Counted from the stretch's first letter, positions 28,898-40,003 are shown. The stretch: 40,646 nucleotides of DNA from Paracoccaceae bacterium (GCA_029242355.1 JAQWUC010000071.1:1-40646), one strand, 5' to 3'. Notes: generated by a model not told the origin, from the sequence alone. Made by a program: numbers and translations.

Positions 28898-29491
28898 TTA
28901 GATTAGTTTAACTTGTGTGCCTATTTGAACCCAATCAAAAAGTTGTTTTATTTGCTCGTTGTATAGTCCGATACAACCGCTGGAGCTCTGCCTTCCAATT
29001 TTTCTTGTATCGCTTGTCCCATGAATTCTATAGCTTGGCCAACCAAGGTAAAGGGCATGTGATCCAAGTGGATTATCTGGGCCTGCGGACATAAATTCCG
29101 GTAGTTGTGGATCCCGTTTTCGCATCGCTTTAGTTGGTCGCCATACAGGACCAACTATTTTTTGCGTAACTTGAGTACTTCCTCTTTTGGTCAATTCTTC
29201 TGTAAGAGGCACAGAGGTTGGGAAAATTTTATAAATTTCTCCGTTTTTATGCCAGAAGTGTAAACATCTGCACTGAATGTCAGCTAGGATTGCACCATGT
29301 CGAAGGTTCTTAAAATGATCTTCCCATTTTTGAGAACGATAAGAGAAAATATTATGGGTAGGCTTTCCATTCGTGTTCAACTTAACAGCCATTTGAGCGT
29401 TTGCTGTTCCCAAACAAAGACACAAATGCCCACTAATGACGGCCGCGCTACTCTTTACAATTAAATCTCGTCTCGATACTTTATGGTTCAT
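28898..29491 (-). CDS. L,D-transpeptidase (YkuD domain) with Tat-like signal
   Basis: IHGTSDTRKIGRQSSSGCIGLYNEQI catalytic region; N-terminus SRRDLIV + hydrophobic stretch. Confidence 0.88.
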   Translation of the reverse strand: MNHKVSRRDLIVKSSAAVISGHLCLCLGTANAQMAVKLNTNGKPTHNIFSYRSQKWEDHFKNLRHGAILADIQCRCLHFWHKNGEIYKIFPTSVPLTEELTKRGSTQVTQKIVGPVWRPTKAMRKRDPQLPEFMSAGPDNPLGSHALYLGWPSYRIHGTSDTRKIGRQSSSGCIGLYNEQIKQLFDWVQIGTQVKLI

Positions 29492-29607
29492 AGGAATGCA
29501 ATCACTTTTAAAAGCGTTATATCTTACTCTTCTTTTAGAGATATTTTGTTGTATTTAAAAGCAAAAAAAGTTAGTGACGAATAGAATTAATTTGAAAAGG
29601 CTCTGGT

Positions 29608-30108
29608 TTGAAATTTTTAAATTCTCTGCTTATCTGTTTAATTTTGATATCTTGTGTAGGAAGTAATTCTAATTTTTATCTAGGTTATAGTAAATCAGGA
29701 ATGATAAAATCATATAATTCCGCAAAAGTACGACTTCGGCATTTAGATGTGGTTAATGCATTAAGATATGAACGTTCTCTAGAAGCACTCTCTTTCTCAA
29801 AGGAATTAAATGCAAGCGCTAGCACTCATGCAATAGATATCTCAAATCAAAAGAGAGCGTGGAATTTTGGATCTGATCATTCGTCACCTCAGGAAAGAGC
29901 AGAATTGTCAGGTTTTAAGGGGATTGTAAGGGGCGAGAATATTTCGGAAACGTTTGAAGGCGAGTTTGAAGTTTTACAGGTCTGGCTTAAAAACAATTTA
30001 TCCTCACAGATAATTTTTGACCCTGAAGCAACTCATATCGGCTTAGGTTGGTTTCAAGAGGAGAATGGGACTATTTGGTGGGTCCAAGATATTGGGCAAA
30101 AGATTTAA
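29608..30108 (+). CDS. CAP (SCP/PR-1) domain putative lipoprotein
   Basis: Lipobox-like LISC after a hydrophobic signal; LNASASTHAIDIS, GENIS, VLQVWLKN, THIGLGWF. Confidence 0.82.
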   Translation: MKFLNSLLICLILISCVGSNSNFYLGYSKSGMIKSYNSAKVRLRHLDVVNALRYERSLEALSFSKELNASASTHAIDISNQKRAWNFGSDHSSPQERAELSGFKGIVRGENISETFEGEFEVLQVWLKNNLSSQIIFDPEATHIGLGWFQEENGTIWWVQDIGQKI

Positions 30109-30112
30109 TAGA

Positions 30113-30637
30113 TCAAGAGTAAATGTAAATCACTGTTCCATCGGGAACTAATTGATATATTTCTTCAATTTCTTTATCCAGAACGGCAATACATCCACCA
30201 GTCCAATCCTTAAAAAAGTGCGTTATGATATTTTGGGGTCCACCATGAATGAAAATGTTATTACCTGGGGGTTCTTTCCGTTTGCGCGCATCAGCTTTAT
30301 CCTTTGCATTCGGATAACTGATTCCTAGACTTTTGTGATAAGCGCTATTGGGATTGTGATGTGTGATAAAGTATCTCCCTTCAGGGGTTTTCCCATCTCC
30401 CTCCTTTTGCTTGTGACCAATTGGATTAAAGCCTAACCTTATGTTATAAGTTTTTATAAGTTCTCTGTTATAGAAAAGTGACATCTTTCTCTTACTTTTC
30501 CATATGATTATCATATTCGCGTTGCGAGTGTGATTACTTGATTGAGCACCTGAAATTTTTATTGATTGTAGCATCCCTGAGAAAACAAATAGTTCTATTG
30601 ATCGCTTTAGTAGATTTCTACGGTTCAGTTTTTTCAT
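30113..30637 (-). CDS. L,D-transpeptidase family (ErfK/YafK-like) with Tat-like signal
   Basis: IFIHGGPQN...DWTGGCIAVLDKEIEEIYQLVPDGTVIYI; N-terminus NRRNLLK + hydrophobic stretch; ATG at 30637 preferred. Confidence 0.87.
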   Translation of the reverse strand: MKKLNRRNLLKRSIELFVFSGMLQSIKISGAQSSNHTRNANMIIIWKSKRKMSLFYNRELIKTYNIRLGFNPIGHKQKEGDGKTPEGRYFITHHNPNSAYHKSLGISYPNAKDKADARKRKEPPGNNIFIHGGPQNIITHFFKDWTGGCIAVLDKEIEEIYQLVPDGTVIYIYS

Positions 30638-30707
30638 CGATAGCAAAACCTTGAATTAGGGTTGCAAATTAGTAAATTTATTTATCAGTCCAATACTTTT
30701 ATATTTT

Positions 30708-31874
30708 TCATATTTTGCAACGAGCGTTTTTTATTTTAAATGATTCTGATTTTAATTGGCCACAAGCTGCCATGATATCCTCACCTCTTGGAGATCGCAC
30801 GGGACTAGCATATCCAGCTCGGTTGACGATTTCAGCAAAGGAAGCAATTCTTTTTTTTGTTGATCTTTCGTAAGGTGAGCCAGGCCAAGGGTTGAACGGA
30901 ATAAGATTAATTTTGGCTGGAATACCAGCGATTAACTTTACGAGTCTTTTAGCATCAGCGTCGCTGTCGTTAACATCTTTCAGCATTACGTATTCGAAGG
31001 TTATTCTTTGGGAATTGCTGAGAGTGGGATAAGTTCTTAGAGCAGTTAGGAGAGTATCAATATTCCACTTTTTATTTATTGGAACGAGAGTGTTTCGAAC
31101 AGCATCCGTGGTTGCGTGAAAACTTATCGCTAAAAGACACCCAATTTCGTTACCGGCTCTCTCTATTTCTGGCACAACACCCGATGTCGATAAAGTTATG
31201 CGCTTTTTAGACAGTGCGATACCTTCGTTATCCATAACAATATGTAAAGCATTACGAACAGAATCGAAATTATATAATGGCTCACCCATACCCATCATTA
31301 CGATATTTGAAATTTTCCTTTTTCTATCTTTTGGCATGCCATTGTATGGCCATTCATTTAGATCGTCGCGGACAACTAAAATTTGGCCTACAATATCTGC
31401 GGCGTCGAGATTACGAACTAACTTTTGAGTGCCCGTAAAACAGAAAGAGCAATTTAACGTGCAACCCACTTGGCTAGAAATACATAAGGTTCCCCTATTT
31501 TTTTCTGGAATGTAAACAGCTTCAATTTGATTTCCATCTTTCAATTGTAGTAAGTATTTACGAGTGCCATCAATGCTAATCTGCTTTTTTTCAATCTTCA
31601 ATCTCTCGATAGCGAATGTTTTTTTCAGATTTTCCCTGTATTCTTTAGATATATTAGTCATATGGTCAAAGGTTTTTATGCCTTTTTGATAAATCCAACT
31701 CCATATTTGATTTTCTCGCATTTTTAGGCTTTTTGGTCTTGGCTCAATATTTTTAAGGGAACGTTGCAATTCGTTTCGTGACATACCCACAATATTATTA
31801 ATTTGCGGGCCCTTTAATTTTTCTAAAGGGGTCAAATCGGGTTTAAGTGCAATATCAGTTTTGATTTCTTCCAC
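30708..31874 (-). CDS. rlmN: Dual-specificity 23S rRNA/tRNA adenine-C2 methyltransferase
   Basis: Radical [52 protein letters not shown]. Confidence 0.97.
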   Translation of the reverse strand: MEEIKTDIALKPDLTPLEKLKGPQINNIVGMSRNELQRSLKNIEPRPKSLKMRENQIWSWIYQKGIKTFDHMTNISKEYRENLKKTFAIERLKIEKKQISIDGTRKYLLQLKDGNQIEAVYIPEKNRGTLCISSQVGCTLNCSFCFTGTQKLVRNLDAADIVGQILVVRDDLNEWPYNGMPKDRKRKISNIVMMGMGEPLYNFDSVRNALHIVMDNEGIALSKKRITLSTSGVVPEIERAGNEIGCLLAISFHATTDAVRNTLVPINKKWNIDTLLTALRTYPTLSNSQRITFEYVMLKDVNDSDADAKRLVKLIAGIPAKINLIPFNPWPGSPYERSTKKRIASFAEIVNRAGYASPVRSPRGEDIMAACGQLKSESFKIKNARCKI

Positions 31875-31908
31875 TATTTTTCCTTAAGAAATATAATTTT
31901 TGTTAAGG

Positions 31909-32436
31909 TTATTTGCATTTTCTTGTCATAGAATTGAACGCTGCCGTGAAACCTGAAAGAGCGAAAGTATCTTTTATTACTTTTCCAGTATGGGAATTTG
32001 ATTCAACTATTGCTTCACTTCCTTTTTTAAGGGCACTTATTAGGTTTTTGTCATCATTTGGATGGGACCATGCATAAGCTTTTTCTATCGAATTTTGCGG
32101 CTCCGGATGGCTATATAAAAGGAATTTTTGCAAACCGTCTATTCTTAGCACAGCTTGTGATGCTGTTTTTAGTGGAAACCCAGCGAAGTAGGCAACTTCA
32201 AAATCATTTGGATTTTTTTTATCCATCTGAATATAAATTCTTCCTTTGTCTCGAGAGACACTGGATAATTTTTCACCATTCTTAAAAGCTAACATTTTAA
32301 TTGCGCTTGTTGCATTATAACACACAAACGTGCTCCAAGCATTTGATATCTCCACAGGTTTATTTTCTTCAGAGTAAGCGCCTGATAGACTTAGCACCAA
32401 AATAAGACTAGCAGGTAGTAAAAATAATTTTTGCAT
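31909..32436 (-). CDS. Invasion-associated locus B (IalB) family exported protein
   Basis: Signal peptide MQKLFLLPASLILVLSLSGAYS, WSTFVCYN, C-terminal DTFALSGFTAAFNSMTRKCK; adjacent to rlmN; start at internal ATG 32436. Confidence 0.75.
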   Translation of the reverse strand: MQKLFLLPASLILVLSLSGAYSEENKPVEISNAWSTFVCYNATSAIKMLAFKNGEKLSSVSRDKGRIYIQMDKKNPNDFEVAYFAGFPLKTASQAVLRIDGLQKFLLYSHPEPQNSIEKAYAWSHPNDDKNLISALKKGSEAIVESNSHTGKVIKDTFALSGFTAAFNSMTRKCK

Positions 32437-32551
32437 TCTTATCGTCTCTCTCGTAATAGATTTTAGGATCAGTTTCTTAGAGTTCAAATTAATTACTTTT
32501 TTACCAATAATCAAATTGAAGCTAAGTTTATAAAACTCTATAAAGTATCTT

Positions 32552-33163
32552 ATGAGTGAAAAGAAAGAAAAATCTAAAGAAAAGCAGGAACAAAGTTACA
32601 CTTCTTACGAAGATAGTGACTTGATTTTTGAAATTACGAAGAAAAATAATCGAGCGTTTGAAGAGTTTTTTAAGCGGTATGCCAATAAGGTAAAGTTTTT
32701 GATGCTTAAGATGGGTGCAAAAGATTTGGATGCAGAAGAAATTTCACAAGAAGTCATGGCGATCTTATGGCGAAAATCTTATTTGTATGACTCAAATAAA
32801 TCAGCTGTATCATCTTGGGTATATACGATAGCACGCAATTATAGGATTGATTTTCTTAGGAAAGGCAGTCGCTTAATTTTGGATAGCGATGATCCAACAT
32901 TTGTTCCAGACCCACCTTTAAACTCGGTTCAAATTTTAATCAATCTCGAGAAAAAGAATCGTGTTAAAAAAGTTTTGAGAAATTTAAGTTTGGAAAAAAA
33001 ACAGTTACTAACAGCGGCTTTTTTTGAAGGCTTATCTCACTCAGAATTAGCATTTAAATTTGGTAAACCACTTGGTACGATTAAGTCAAGATTACGTTTA
33101 ATTTATGATTCCCTTAGAAACGCTGAAGACCTTAAACCGTTGAGTGGATCTGATGAGTCATAA
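32552..33163 (+). CDS. ECF RNA polymerase sigma factor (ECF11/RpoE-like)
   Basis: EEISQEVMAILWRKS, SSWVYTIARNYRIDFLRKG (sigma2), LSHSELAFKFGKPLGTIKSRLRL (sigma4). Confidence 0.92.
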   Translation: MSEKKEKSKEKQEQSYTSYEDSDLIFEITKKNNRAFEEFFKRYANKVKFLMLKMGAKDLDAEEISQEVMAILWRKSYLYDSNKSAVSSWVYTIARNYRIDFLRKGSRLILDSDDPTFVPDPPLNSVQILINLEKKNRVKKVLRNLSLEKKQLLTAAFFEGLSHSELAFKFGKPLGTIKSRLRLIYDSLRNAEDLKPLSGSDES

Positions 33164-34178
33164 TCCGACCCCTTTCCCAATGATTCAGCTTTTGCGCAAC
33201 AATTTTCCTGAGTCTGTTCATTATGGTAGTGCAGTGGTTGTTGGAGCTGGTAACAAGACCTTAGTTGAATGGGGCGAAGTTGATAAAATGATCTTTCCAA
33301 GATCAGCAATGAAAATTATCCAAGCAATCCCACTAATAGAGTCAGGTGCGGTAGATACTTATAGATTGGGTGCTCAGCAATTAGCTATCGTTTGCTCATC
33401 TCACCAAGGTTCGCCGATACATACGACCATTATAAAAAACTGGCTGAAGGGTATTGGTTTCTCTGAGAAGGACTTAAAATGTGGGATTCAACCGCCATCC
33501 GATCGATTTGAAAGACAGAAGTTAAGGGACAGTGGTGAAAAACCATCAGAACTTCATAATAATTGTTCAGGAAAACATGCTGGTTTTTTGACATTTAGTA
33601 AGCATAAAAATTTAAGCTTTGAATATAATGAAGTTGATCATCCTTTACAGATGAAAATAAGGATGGTTTTAGAGGAATTATCCGGTGAGAAGATTGAAAA
33701 TTATGGAATTGATGGTTGTTCTGCACCAAATTTCATGTGCTCTTTGAGAGGATTAGCTTCGGCCATGCATTCTCTAACAGATAGAAGAAGATTAGGGAAG
33801 ATACGGTCAAAATCTGTAGAAGGGATTTTGCAAGCGATGCAAAGCTATCCTCTTCTTGTGGCAGGAACTGGTCGAGCCTGTTCTGAACTTATGATGGCAA
33901 TGATCTCTCCAGTTATTGTAAAAACAGGTGCGGAGGGTGTATTTGTGGCTGTACTACCTGAAAAGGGAATTGGAGTAGCATTAAAAATTATGGATGGGTC
34001 TATGCGTGCTGCTGAAGCGGCGATAACACTAATTTTGGTTAGATTAGGTGTTTTGAGGGGAGACCATCCCGTCGTAAACAAAAGATTATTCTGTGAAATA
34101 AGAAATTGGAGTGGGAAGCTTACTGGCTATGTTAGTCCAACTGAGAGGTTTTGGGACTTGGGAAAGAAACTAATCTAA
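33153..34178 (+). CDS. Type II/thermolabile (Rhizobium etli AnsA-type) asparaginase
   Basis: FPRSAMKIIQAIPLIESGA, CSSHQGSP, NNCSGKHAGFL, YGIDGCSAPNF; overlaps the sigma gene by 11 nt. Confidence 0.9.
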   Translation: MSHNPTPFPMIQLLRNNFPESVHYGSAVVVGAGNKTLVEWGEVDKMIFPRSAMKIIQAIPLIESGAVDTYRLGAQQLAIVCSSHQGSPIHTTIIKNWLKGIGFSEKDLKCGIQPPSDRFERQKLRDSGEKPSELHNNCSGKHAGFLTFSKHKNLSFEYNEVDHPLQMKIRMVLEELSGEKIENYGIDGCSAPNFMCSLRGLASAMHSLTDRRRLGKIRSKSVEGILQAMQSYPLLVAGTGRACSELMMAMISPVIVKTGAEGVFVAVLPEKGIGVALKIMDGSMRAAEAAITLILVRLGVLRGDHPVVNKRLFCEIRNWSGKLTGYVSPTERFWDLGKKLI

Positions 34179-34236
34179 AAATAGTATTAATAGTTGTAGT
34201 ACCTTGCGAGACTAATTAATTTGTTTTACAAAAGTA

Positions 34237-34265
34237 GTCACAGGTTAACGTCGTCTCACTATAAT
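34237..34265 (+). promoter_or_regulatory. Candidate sigma70-type promoter for the leu operon
   Basis: GTCACA - 17 nt - TATAAT, 82 nt upstream of the leuC ATG at 34348. Confidence 0.4.
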
Positions 34266-34347
34266 ATATTGAATTCCTTTAAGGTATTAATAAGTTCGTG
34301 AGTAGATTGAAATCATTGCTTTGCAGATTAGATTTGAAAGAAATAAT

Positions 34348-35751
34348 ATGAAGATAAAGACGACTCTATACGATAAAATTTGGGACCATCATGTTGTTAG
34401 TCGGCAAAGTGATGGCACTTGTTTGTTATACATTGATCGACACTTAGTGCATGAGGTAACCAGTCCTCAAGCATTTGAAGGTTTGAGAATGTCTGGTAGG
34501 AAGGTAAGAGCGCCTCACAAGACAATAGCTGTTCCAGATCATAATGTGCCCACAACGATTGACCGCACAAAGGGAATTGATAATGAAGAGAGCAGGATTC
34601 AAGTTGAAGCTTTAGATAAAAATGCTAAAGATTTTGGAATTAACTATTATCCGGTAGATGATGTTAGACAGGGTATAGTTCATATTGTGGGGCCAGAGCA
34701 AGGTTGGACGTTACCAGGGATGACAGTTGTGTGCGGTGATAGTCATACCGCAACGCATGGTGCATTTGGTGCCCTTGCTCACGGCATAGGGACTTCTGAA
34801 GTAGAGCATGTACTTGCAACACAAACCTTAATTCAAAAAAAATCGAAAAATATGAAGGTAGAAATTACAGGGGTATTGGGTGCTGGCGTTACGGCAAAAG
34901 ATGTAACACTTTCAGTGATTGGAAGAACTGGAACTGCTGGTGGGACTGGACATGTGATAGAATATTGTGGAGATGTTATAAAAAACTTGTCGATTGAAGG
35001 ACGAATGACTGTTTGTAATATGGCTATAGAAGGTGGTGCTAGGGCTGGTTTAATTGCGCCAGACGATAAAACTTTTGAATATGTCAAAGGTAGGCCACAT
35101 GCACCGGTAGGAAAAAATTGGAAATTAGCAATTGACCACTGGAATACGTTAAAAACTGATGAAGGGGCTGTATTTGATCAGATAGTTCATATTAATGGTT
35201 CTGATATAGAGCCTGTTGTTACTTGGGGGACTAGTCCAGAAGATGTGCTGCCGATTACCGCTAGAATCCCCCAACCTGAAGATTTTGACGGTGGAAAAGT
35301 GGATGCGGTAAGAAGATCGTTGGAATATATGGGACTTAAGCCTGGTGATAACTTACAGGACGTTGCCATTGATACTGTTTTTATTGGGTCGTGTACCAAT
35401 GGACGAATTGAAGATTTAAGACAAGTAGTAGATATTATGAAAGGCCATTCGGTTAAAGATGGTATAAGGGCTATGATTGTTCCAGGATCTGGACTAGTAA
35501 AAAAACAAGCGGAAGAAGAAGGTTTGGCGCAGAAGCTTATTGAAGCTGGTTTCGAATGGCGAATGGCTGGTTGTTCCATGTGTCTAGCTATGAATCCTGA
35601 TCAGTTATCGCCTGGTGAAAGGTGTGCGGCTACGTCAAATAGAAATTTTGAGGGTCGGCAAGGACGCGGGGGACGCACTCATTTAATGAGTCCGGCAATG
35701 GCAGCGGCGGCGGCTATAACGGGTCGTTTGACTGACGTTCGACAGTTTTAA
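34348..35751 (+). CDS. leuC: 3-isopropylmalate dehydratase large subunit
   Basis: [69 protein letters not shown]. Confidence 0.98.
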   Translation: MKIKTTLYDKIWDHHVVSRQSDGTCLLYIDRHLVHEVTSPQAFEGLRMSGRKVRAPHKTIAVPDHNVPTTIDRTKGIDNEESRIQVEALDKNAKDFGINYYPVDDVRQGIVHIVGPEQGWTLPGMTVVCGDSHTATHGAFGALAHGIGTSEVEHVLATQTLIQKKSKNMKVEITGVLGAGVTAKDVTLSVIGRTGTAGGTGHVIEYCGDVIKNLSIEGRMTVCNMAIEGGARAGLIAPDDKTFEYVKGRPHAPVGKNWKLAIDHWNTLKTDEGAVFDQIVHINGSDIEPVVTWGTSPEDVLPITARIPQPEDFDGGKVDAVRRSLEYMGLKPGDNLQDVAIDTVFIGSCTNGRIEDLRQVVDIMKGHSVKDGIRAMIVPGSGLVKKQAEEEGLAQKLIEAGFEWRMAGCSMCLAMNPDQLSPGERCAATSNRNFEGRQGRGGRTHLMSPAMAAAAAITGRLTDVRQF

Positions 35752-35765
35752 TAAGAGGGACAAAA

Positions 35766-36371
35766 GTGAACAAATTTAAAACTTTAACAGGCGTTGCGGC
35801 ACCACTTCCATTAATTAACATTGATACCGATATGTTAATTCCAAAACAATTTTTGAAAACTATCAAGAGAACTGGTCTTGGTGTTCATTTATTTAGTGAG
35901 ATGCGATACGACGAAATTGGTGAAGAAGTTAAAGACTTTGTATTAAATAAGTCTTCCTACAGAGACGCAGAAATACTGGTGGCTGGTGATAATTTTGGTT
36001 GTGGTTCTAGTCGAGAGCATGCACCTTGGGCTTTGCTAGATTTTGGGATTAAGATAATCATATCGTCCAGTTTTGCCGATATTTTTTACAATAACTGCTT
36101 CAAGAATGGTATTTTACCAATCATAGTGGATAACGATACCAGAGATGATCTTTTAAAAGATGCTGAAAATGGTTCTAATGCTCGGCTTACAGTAAATTTA
36201 GAAGATCAAGAAATTACCCGTCCAGATGGTTCAAAAGTTCCATTTGAAATTGATGAGTATAAGAAGCATTGTTTAATAGAAGGCTTAGATGATATAGCTG
36301 TTACATTAGACAATAGAGAAAAAATTGATATTTTTGAAAGTAATACCTTTCAGAAATTCCCTTGGCTGTAA
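35766..36371 (+). CDS. leuD: 3-isopropylmalate dehydratase small subunit
   Basis: [52 protein letters not shown]. Confidence 0.98.
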   Translation: MNKFKTLTGVAAPLPLINIDTDMLIPKQFLKTIKRTGLGVHLFSEMRYDEIGEEVKDFVLNKSSYRDAEILVAGDNFGCGSSREHAPWALLDFGIKIIISSSFADIFYNNCFKNGILPIIVDNDTRDDLLKDAENGSNARLTVNLEDQEITRPDGSKVPFEIDEYKKHCLIEGLDDIAVTLDNREKIDIFESNTFQKFPWL

Positions 36372-36401
36372 TTAAGCTATTAAGTTTTAGATGGGAGACG
36401 C

Positions 36402-37508
36402 ATGGGCAAATTTTCACTTTTAATTCTTCCTGGTGACGGTATCGGACCAGAGGTCATGACTGAAGTTAAGAGAGTAATTGATTGGTTCGAACAAAGGCGC
36501 AAAATTATATTTAATGTTGAAGAGGATCTTGTAGGAGGATGTGCCTACGACAAATATGGCACACCGCTTTCAGATTCGACTATGAATAAAGCTCATAAGG
36601 TTGATGCTGTTTTATTGGGAGCTGTTGGTGGCCCGATTTATGAGAAGTTACACTTTGATAAACAACCCGAGCGTGGTCTTTTAAGATTAAGAAAAGAAAT
36701 GGATTTGTATGCAAACTTGAGACCGGCGCAGTGTTTTGACGCTCTAGCAGACTTCTCATCTTTAAAAAAGGATATTGTATCTGGTTTAGATATTATGATT
36801 GTAAGGGAATTAACTTCTGGAATTTATTTTGGAGAACCTAGAGGGATAGAAGGTCATGGTGACAATAGGGTAGGAATTAACACAACGCGATATACGACGA
36901 ACGAAATTCGTCGCGTTGCTCGGTCCGCCTTTGAGTTAGCAAGAAAACGGGACAACAGGCTATGTTCAATGGAAAAAGCGAATGTTATGGAAAGTGGTGT
37001 ATTATGGCGTGAAGAACTAAAGTATGTGCACGAAAACGAGTATCCTGATGTAGAGCTATCACATATGTATGCGGATGCAGGTGCTATGCAGCTCGTGAGA
37101 TGGCCAAAGCAATTTGATGTAATAGTCACGGATAATTTATTTGGTGATATTTTATCTGATTGCGCTGCCATGCTTACAGGGAGTTTGGGAATGTTGCCGT
37201 CAGCGAGCTTAGGAACCCTAATGGATTCAGGACTGCCGAAGGCACTCTATGAACCAGTTCACGGATCGGCACCTGATATTGCAGGTTTAGGACAAGCGAA
37301 TCCTTGCGCATGCATACTTAGTTTTGCGATGGCACTTCGATATTCATTTGATAAAGGCAATGAGGCAACATACTTGGAGCAGGCAGTTCAGAATGTACTT
37401 TCTGAAGGTTTTAGAACAAAAGATTTAATACAAGCATCTAAAGGCAAAGAGGTTTCAACGTCTGAGATGGGCGACGCTATTATTAATAATCTTGAAAAAA
37501 TGAGATGA
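36402..37508 (+). CDS. leuB: 3-isopropylmalate dehydrogenase
   Basis: [74 protein letters not shown]. Confidence 0.98.
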   Translation: MGKFSLLILPGDGIGPEVMTEVKRVIDWFEQRRKIIFNVEEDLVGGCAYDKYGTPLSDSTMNKAHKVDAVLLGAVGGPIYEKLHFDKQPERGLLRLRKEMDLYANLRPAQCFDALADFSSLKKDIVSGLDIMIVRELTSGIYFGEPRGIEGHGDNRVGINTTRYTTNEIRRVARSAFELARKRDNRLCSMEKANVMESGVLWREELKYVHENEYPDVELSHMYADAGAMQLVRWPKQFDVIVTDNLFGDILSDCAAMLTGSLGMLPSASLGTLMDSGLPKALYEPVHGSAPDIAGLGQANPCACILSFAMALRYSFDKGNEATYLEQAVQNVLSEGFRTKDLIQASKGKEVSTSEMGDAIINNLEKMR

Positions 37509-37556
37509 CATTTAAATAAATTTTATCAAAAAATATGCAGAGTATAGGAGAGTAGA

Positions 37557-38582
37557 ATGGGTTACCGTGTGGTAGTAGCGGGAGCAACTGGTAATGTTGG
37601 GCGAGAGATTTTAAATATTCTTGCTGAACGATTATTTCCCATCGATGACATTGCAGCTCTTGCGAGCAGAAAATCGTTAGGCACAGATTGTAGTTTTGGT
37701 GACAAAACATTAAAAACTCAGGATTTAGAAACGTTTGATTTCTTTGGTTGGGATATAGCTCTCTTCGCTGTTGGTTCTGAGGCAACTCAAAAGTATGCTC
37801 GCATAGCTGCTAAATCGGGCTGTGTAGTTATCGACAATTCTTCTCTTTTTAGAAATGATCCGCGGGTACCATTAATAGTTCCTGAAGTTAATCCAGATGC
37901 AATTTTAAATTACAAAGAAACAAATATTATTGCTAACCCTAATTGCTCAACAGCTCAGCTTGTTGTTGTGTTAAAACCACTTCATGATAGAGCAAAAATT
38001 AAGAGAGTGGTTGTGTCGACATATCAATCGGTATCTGGATCTGGAAAAGCGGCTATGGATGAGCTTTGGGATCAAACAAAAGGTATTTTTGTTTATGGGG
38101 AAGAAGTTAAACCACAGGAGTACCCAAAACAGATAGCATTTAATGTTATACCACAAATTGATAAATTTATGGATGATGGTCAAACAAAAGAAGAATGGAA
38201 AATGGTCGTCGAAACAAAAAAAATATTAGATAAAAACATCAAGCTAACTGCCACTTGTGTAAGAGTTCCTGTGTTTGTTGGCCATGCAGAGTCAGTCAAT
38301 GTTGAGTTTGATGATTTTGTGGATGATGATGAAGTGCGAACGATACTTCGTGAGGCCCCTGGTGTTCTAGTGATAGATAAAAGAGAACCGGGCGGATATA
38401 CGACTCCTATCGAATGTGTGGGTGATTATGCAACTTTTGTTAGTAGAATAAGACAGGATACAACTATTGAAAATGGTATAAACCTATGGTGTGTTTCTGA
38501 TAATTTGCGAAAGGGTGCTGCGCTAAATGCAGTTCAAATAGCGGAGCTTCTTGGAAGACGATGCTTAAAAAAGGACAATTGA
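37557..38582 (+). CDS. asd: Aspartate-semialdehyde dehydrogenase
   Basis: VAGATGNVGREIL, NPNCSTAQLVVVLKPLHD, YQSVSGSGKAAMDEL, FVGHAESVNVEF. Confidence 0.97.
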   Translation: MGYRVVVAGATGNVGREILNILAERLFPIDDIAALASRKSLGTDCSFGDKTLKTQDLETFDFFGWDIALFAVGSEATQKYARIAAKSGCVVIDNSSLFRNDPRVPLIVPEVNPDAILNYKETNIIANPNCSTAQLVVVLKPLHDRAKIKRVVVSTYQSVSGSGKAAMDELWDQTKGIFVYGEEVKPQEYPKQIAFNVIPQIDKFMDDGQTKEEWKMVVETKKILDKNIKLTATCVRVPVFVGHAESVNVEFDDFVDDDEVRTILREAPGVLVIDKREPGGYTTPIECVGDYATFVSRIRQDTTIENGINLWCVSDNLRKGAALNAVQIAELLGRRCLKKDN

Positions 38583-38584
38583 TA

Positions 38585-40003
38585 GTGAAGCGAGCAATAA
38601 CTGTTAAGGCTCAATTTCAAGTCTATGGTAATGTTATACCCTTGAGTAAAGATATTTCTAATGCAGTTCCAATATTGTTATCTGATGACGAGATATATTT
38701 GTCTCGTTATCTAAATAAAACTGAAAAAAAATATGCGATCTCAGCGGGATATTTTACATCAAAAGTAAATACACTGTTGGTGCCAGATGTGGACGGAAGT
38801 TTAAAGTTAATTTTAATAAAGCCGTCTAGAAAAAAACGATTTTTGATTGGTGATCGAATAGCTCGTTTACCAAGTGGAAAGTACAAAATTAAAAGTGAGT
38901 TGTCTAAAGATTTGGCATTTGAAGTTACTTTAGGGTTTTGTCTTTCGTCTTATAGGTTTCAACAATTCCGAAAAAATAAGGAAAATTGTGATGTTGTGCT
39001 ATGTCTACCGGAGAACGCAGATGAAAAGAAAATAACTACCTTTTCGCAAGCTGAGTTTTTTGCGCGAAATTTAATTAATATGCCAGCCTCACATCTTGGA
39101 CCCGATAATTTAGAAAACATTATAAGATCTTTTGCCAAAGAAAAGGGTGTTTCTTTTAAAACCATAATCGGTGATGATCTTCTAACAAAAAACTTTCCAA
39201 TGATTCATGCGGTGGGAAAAGCTGGAGCTGAATCGCCAAGATTAGTAGAGTTGAACTGGGGTAGTCCTGATCATTATAAGGTTACCCTTGTTGGCAAAGG
39301 GGTTTGTTTTGATACAGGTGGTTTAAATATTAAACCTAGTACATCAATGGGTGCGATGAAGAAAGACATGGGAGGCGCCGCGTCTGTTCTGGGCTTAACA
39401 GAATACATTGTTAAACTGAAGCTGAAAATATCGTTAACGGTATTGATTCCAATTGTAGAAAATTCAATTTCGTCTCAATCTTTTCGGCCTGGGGATGTTT
39501 TAGTAAGTCGTAAAGGATTAAGTGTTGAAGTTAATAATACTGATGCTGAAGGGCGATTGATTTTAGCAGATGCACTGCACTATGCCGATGAAAAAAATCC
39601 AAATTTACTTGTGTGTATGGCAACTCTTACAGGTGCCGCTCGAGTTGCTTTAGGTCCAGATATTGTACCATTTTACAGTAATGATGAGGATTTTTCAAGG
39701 ACTCTAGTGGATTGCGCAGAAGCAACCTGTGATCCAGTTTGGAGGCTTCCTTTTTATTCAGAGTACGAACATATGATTGAATCAATCGTAGCGGATTTGG
39801 ATAATGCACCAAAATCTGGAATGGCGGGCTCAATAACAGCGGCCTTGTTTTTAAAGAGATTTGTTGAAAATTCAGATACTTTTGTTCATTGTGATATTTT
39901 TTCCTGGAGTGTCAATGCCGAGCCTGGGAGATCTGTTGGGGGTTTAATGCAGGGAGTTAGAGCACTTTGTGCTGCATTAGAGTTACGGTTGAATAAGCAC
40001 TGA
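38585..40003 (+). CDS. M17 leucyl aminopeptidase
   Basis: LVGKGVCFDTGGLNIKPSTSMGAMKKDMGGAASVLGL, VNNTDAEGRLILADAL; start uncertain (GTG at 38585 suggested; ORF track starts at 38561 inside asd). Confidence 0.93.
   Translation: MKRAITVKAQFQVYGNVIPLSKDISNAVPILLSDDEIYLSRYLNKTEKKYAISAGYFTSKVNTLLVPDVDGSLKLILIKPSRKKRFLIGDRIARLPSGKYKIKSELSKDLAFEVTLGFCLSSYRFQQFRKNKENCDVVLCLPENADEKKITTFSQAEFFARNLINMPASHLGPDNLENIIRSFAKEKGVSFKTIIGDDLLTKNFPMIHAVGKAGAESPRLVELNWGSPDHYKVTLVGKGVCFDTGGLNIKPSTSMGAMKKDMGGAASVLGLTEYIVKLKLKISLTVLIPIVENSISSQSFRPGDVLVSRKGLSVEVNNTDAEGRLILADALHYADEKNPNLLVCMATLTGAARVALGPDIVPFYSNDEDFSRTLVDCAEATCDPVWRLPFYSEYEHMIESIVADLDNAPKSGMAGSITAALFLKRFVENSDTFVHCDIFSWSVNAEPGRSVGGLMQGVRALCAALELRLNKH

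Noticed and set aside
28898-30637. Toxin or interbacterial effector module around the CAP-domain protein
   Set aside because: No immunity gene, secretion marker or toxin domain; envelope maintenance is the simpler reading.
32466-32471. TGATCC (minus strand) resembling an RpoE/ECF11 -35 element between ialB and the sigma gene
   Set aside because: Only a single hexamer; no convincing -10 at the right spacing, and it would place the transcript start at the ialB start codon. Chance is not excluded.
35187-35579. 130-aa minus-strand ORF inside leuC
   Set aside because: Complement of a highly conserved coding region; no domain signature.
36854-37171. 105-aa minus-strand ORF inside leuB
   Set aside because: Antisense to leuB with Ser/Ala-rich shadow composition; no support.
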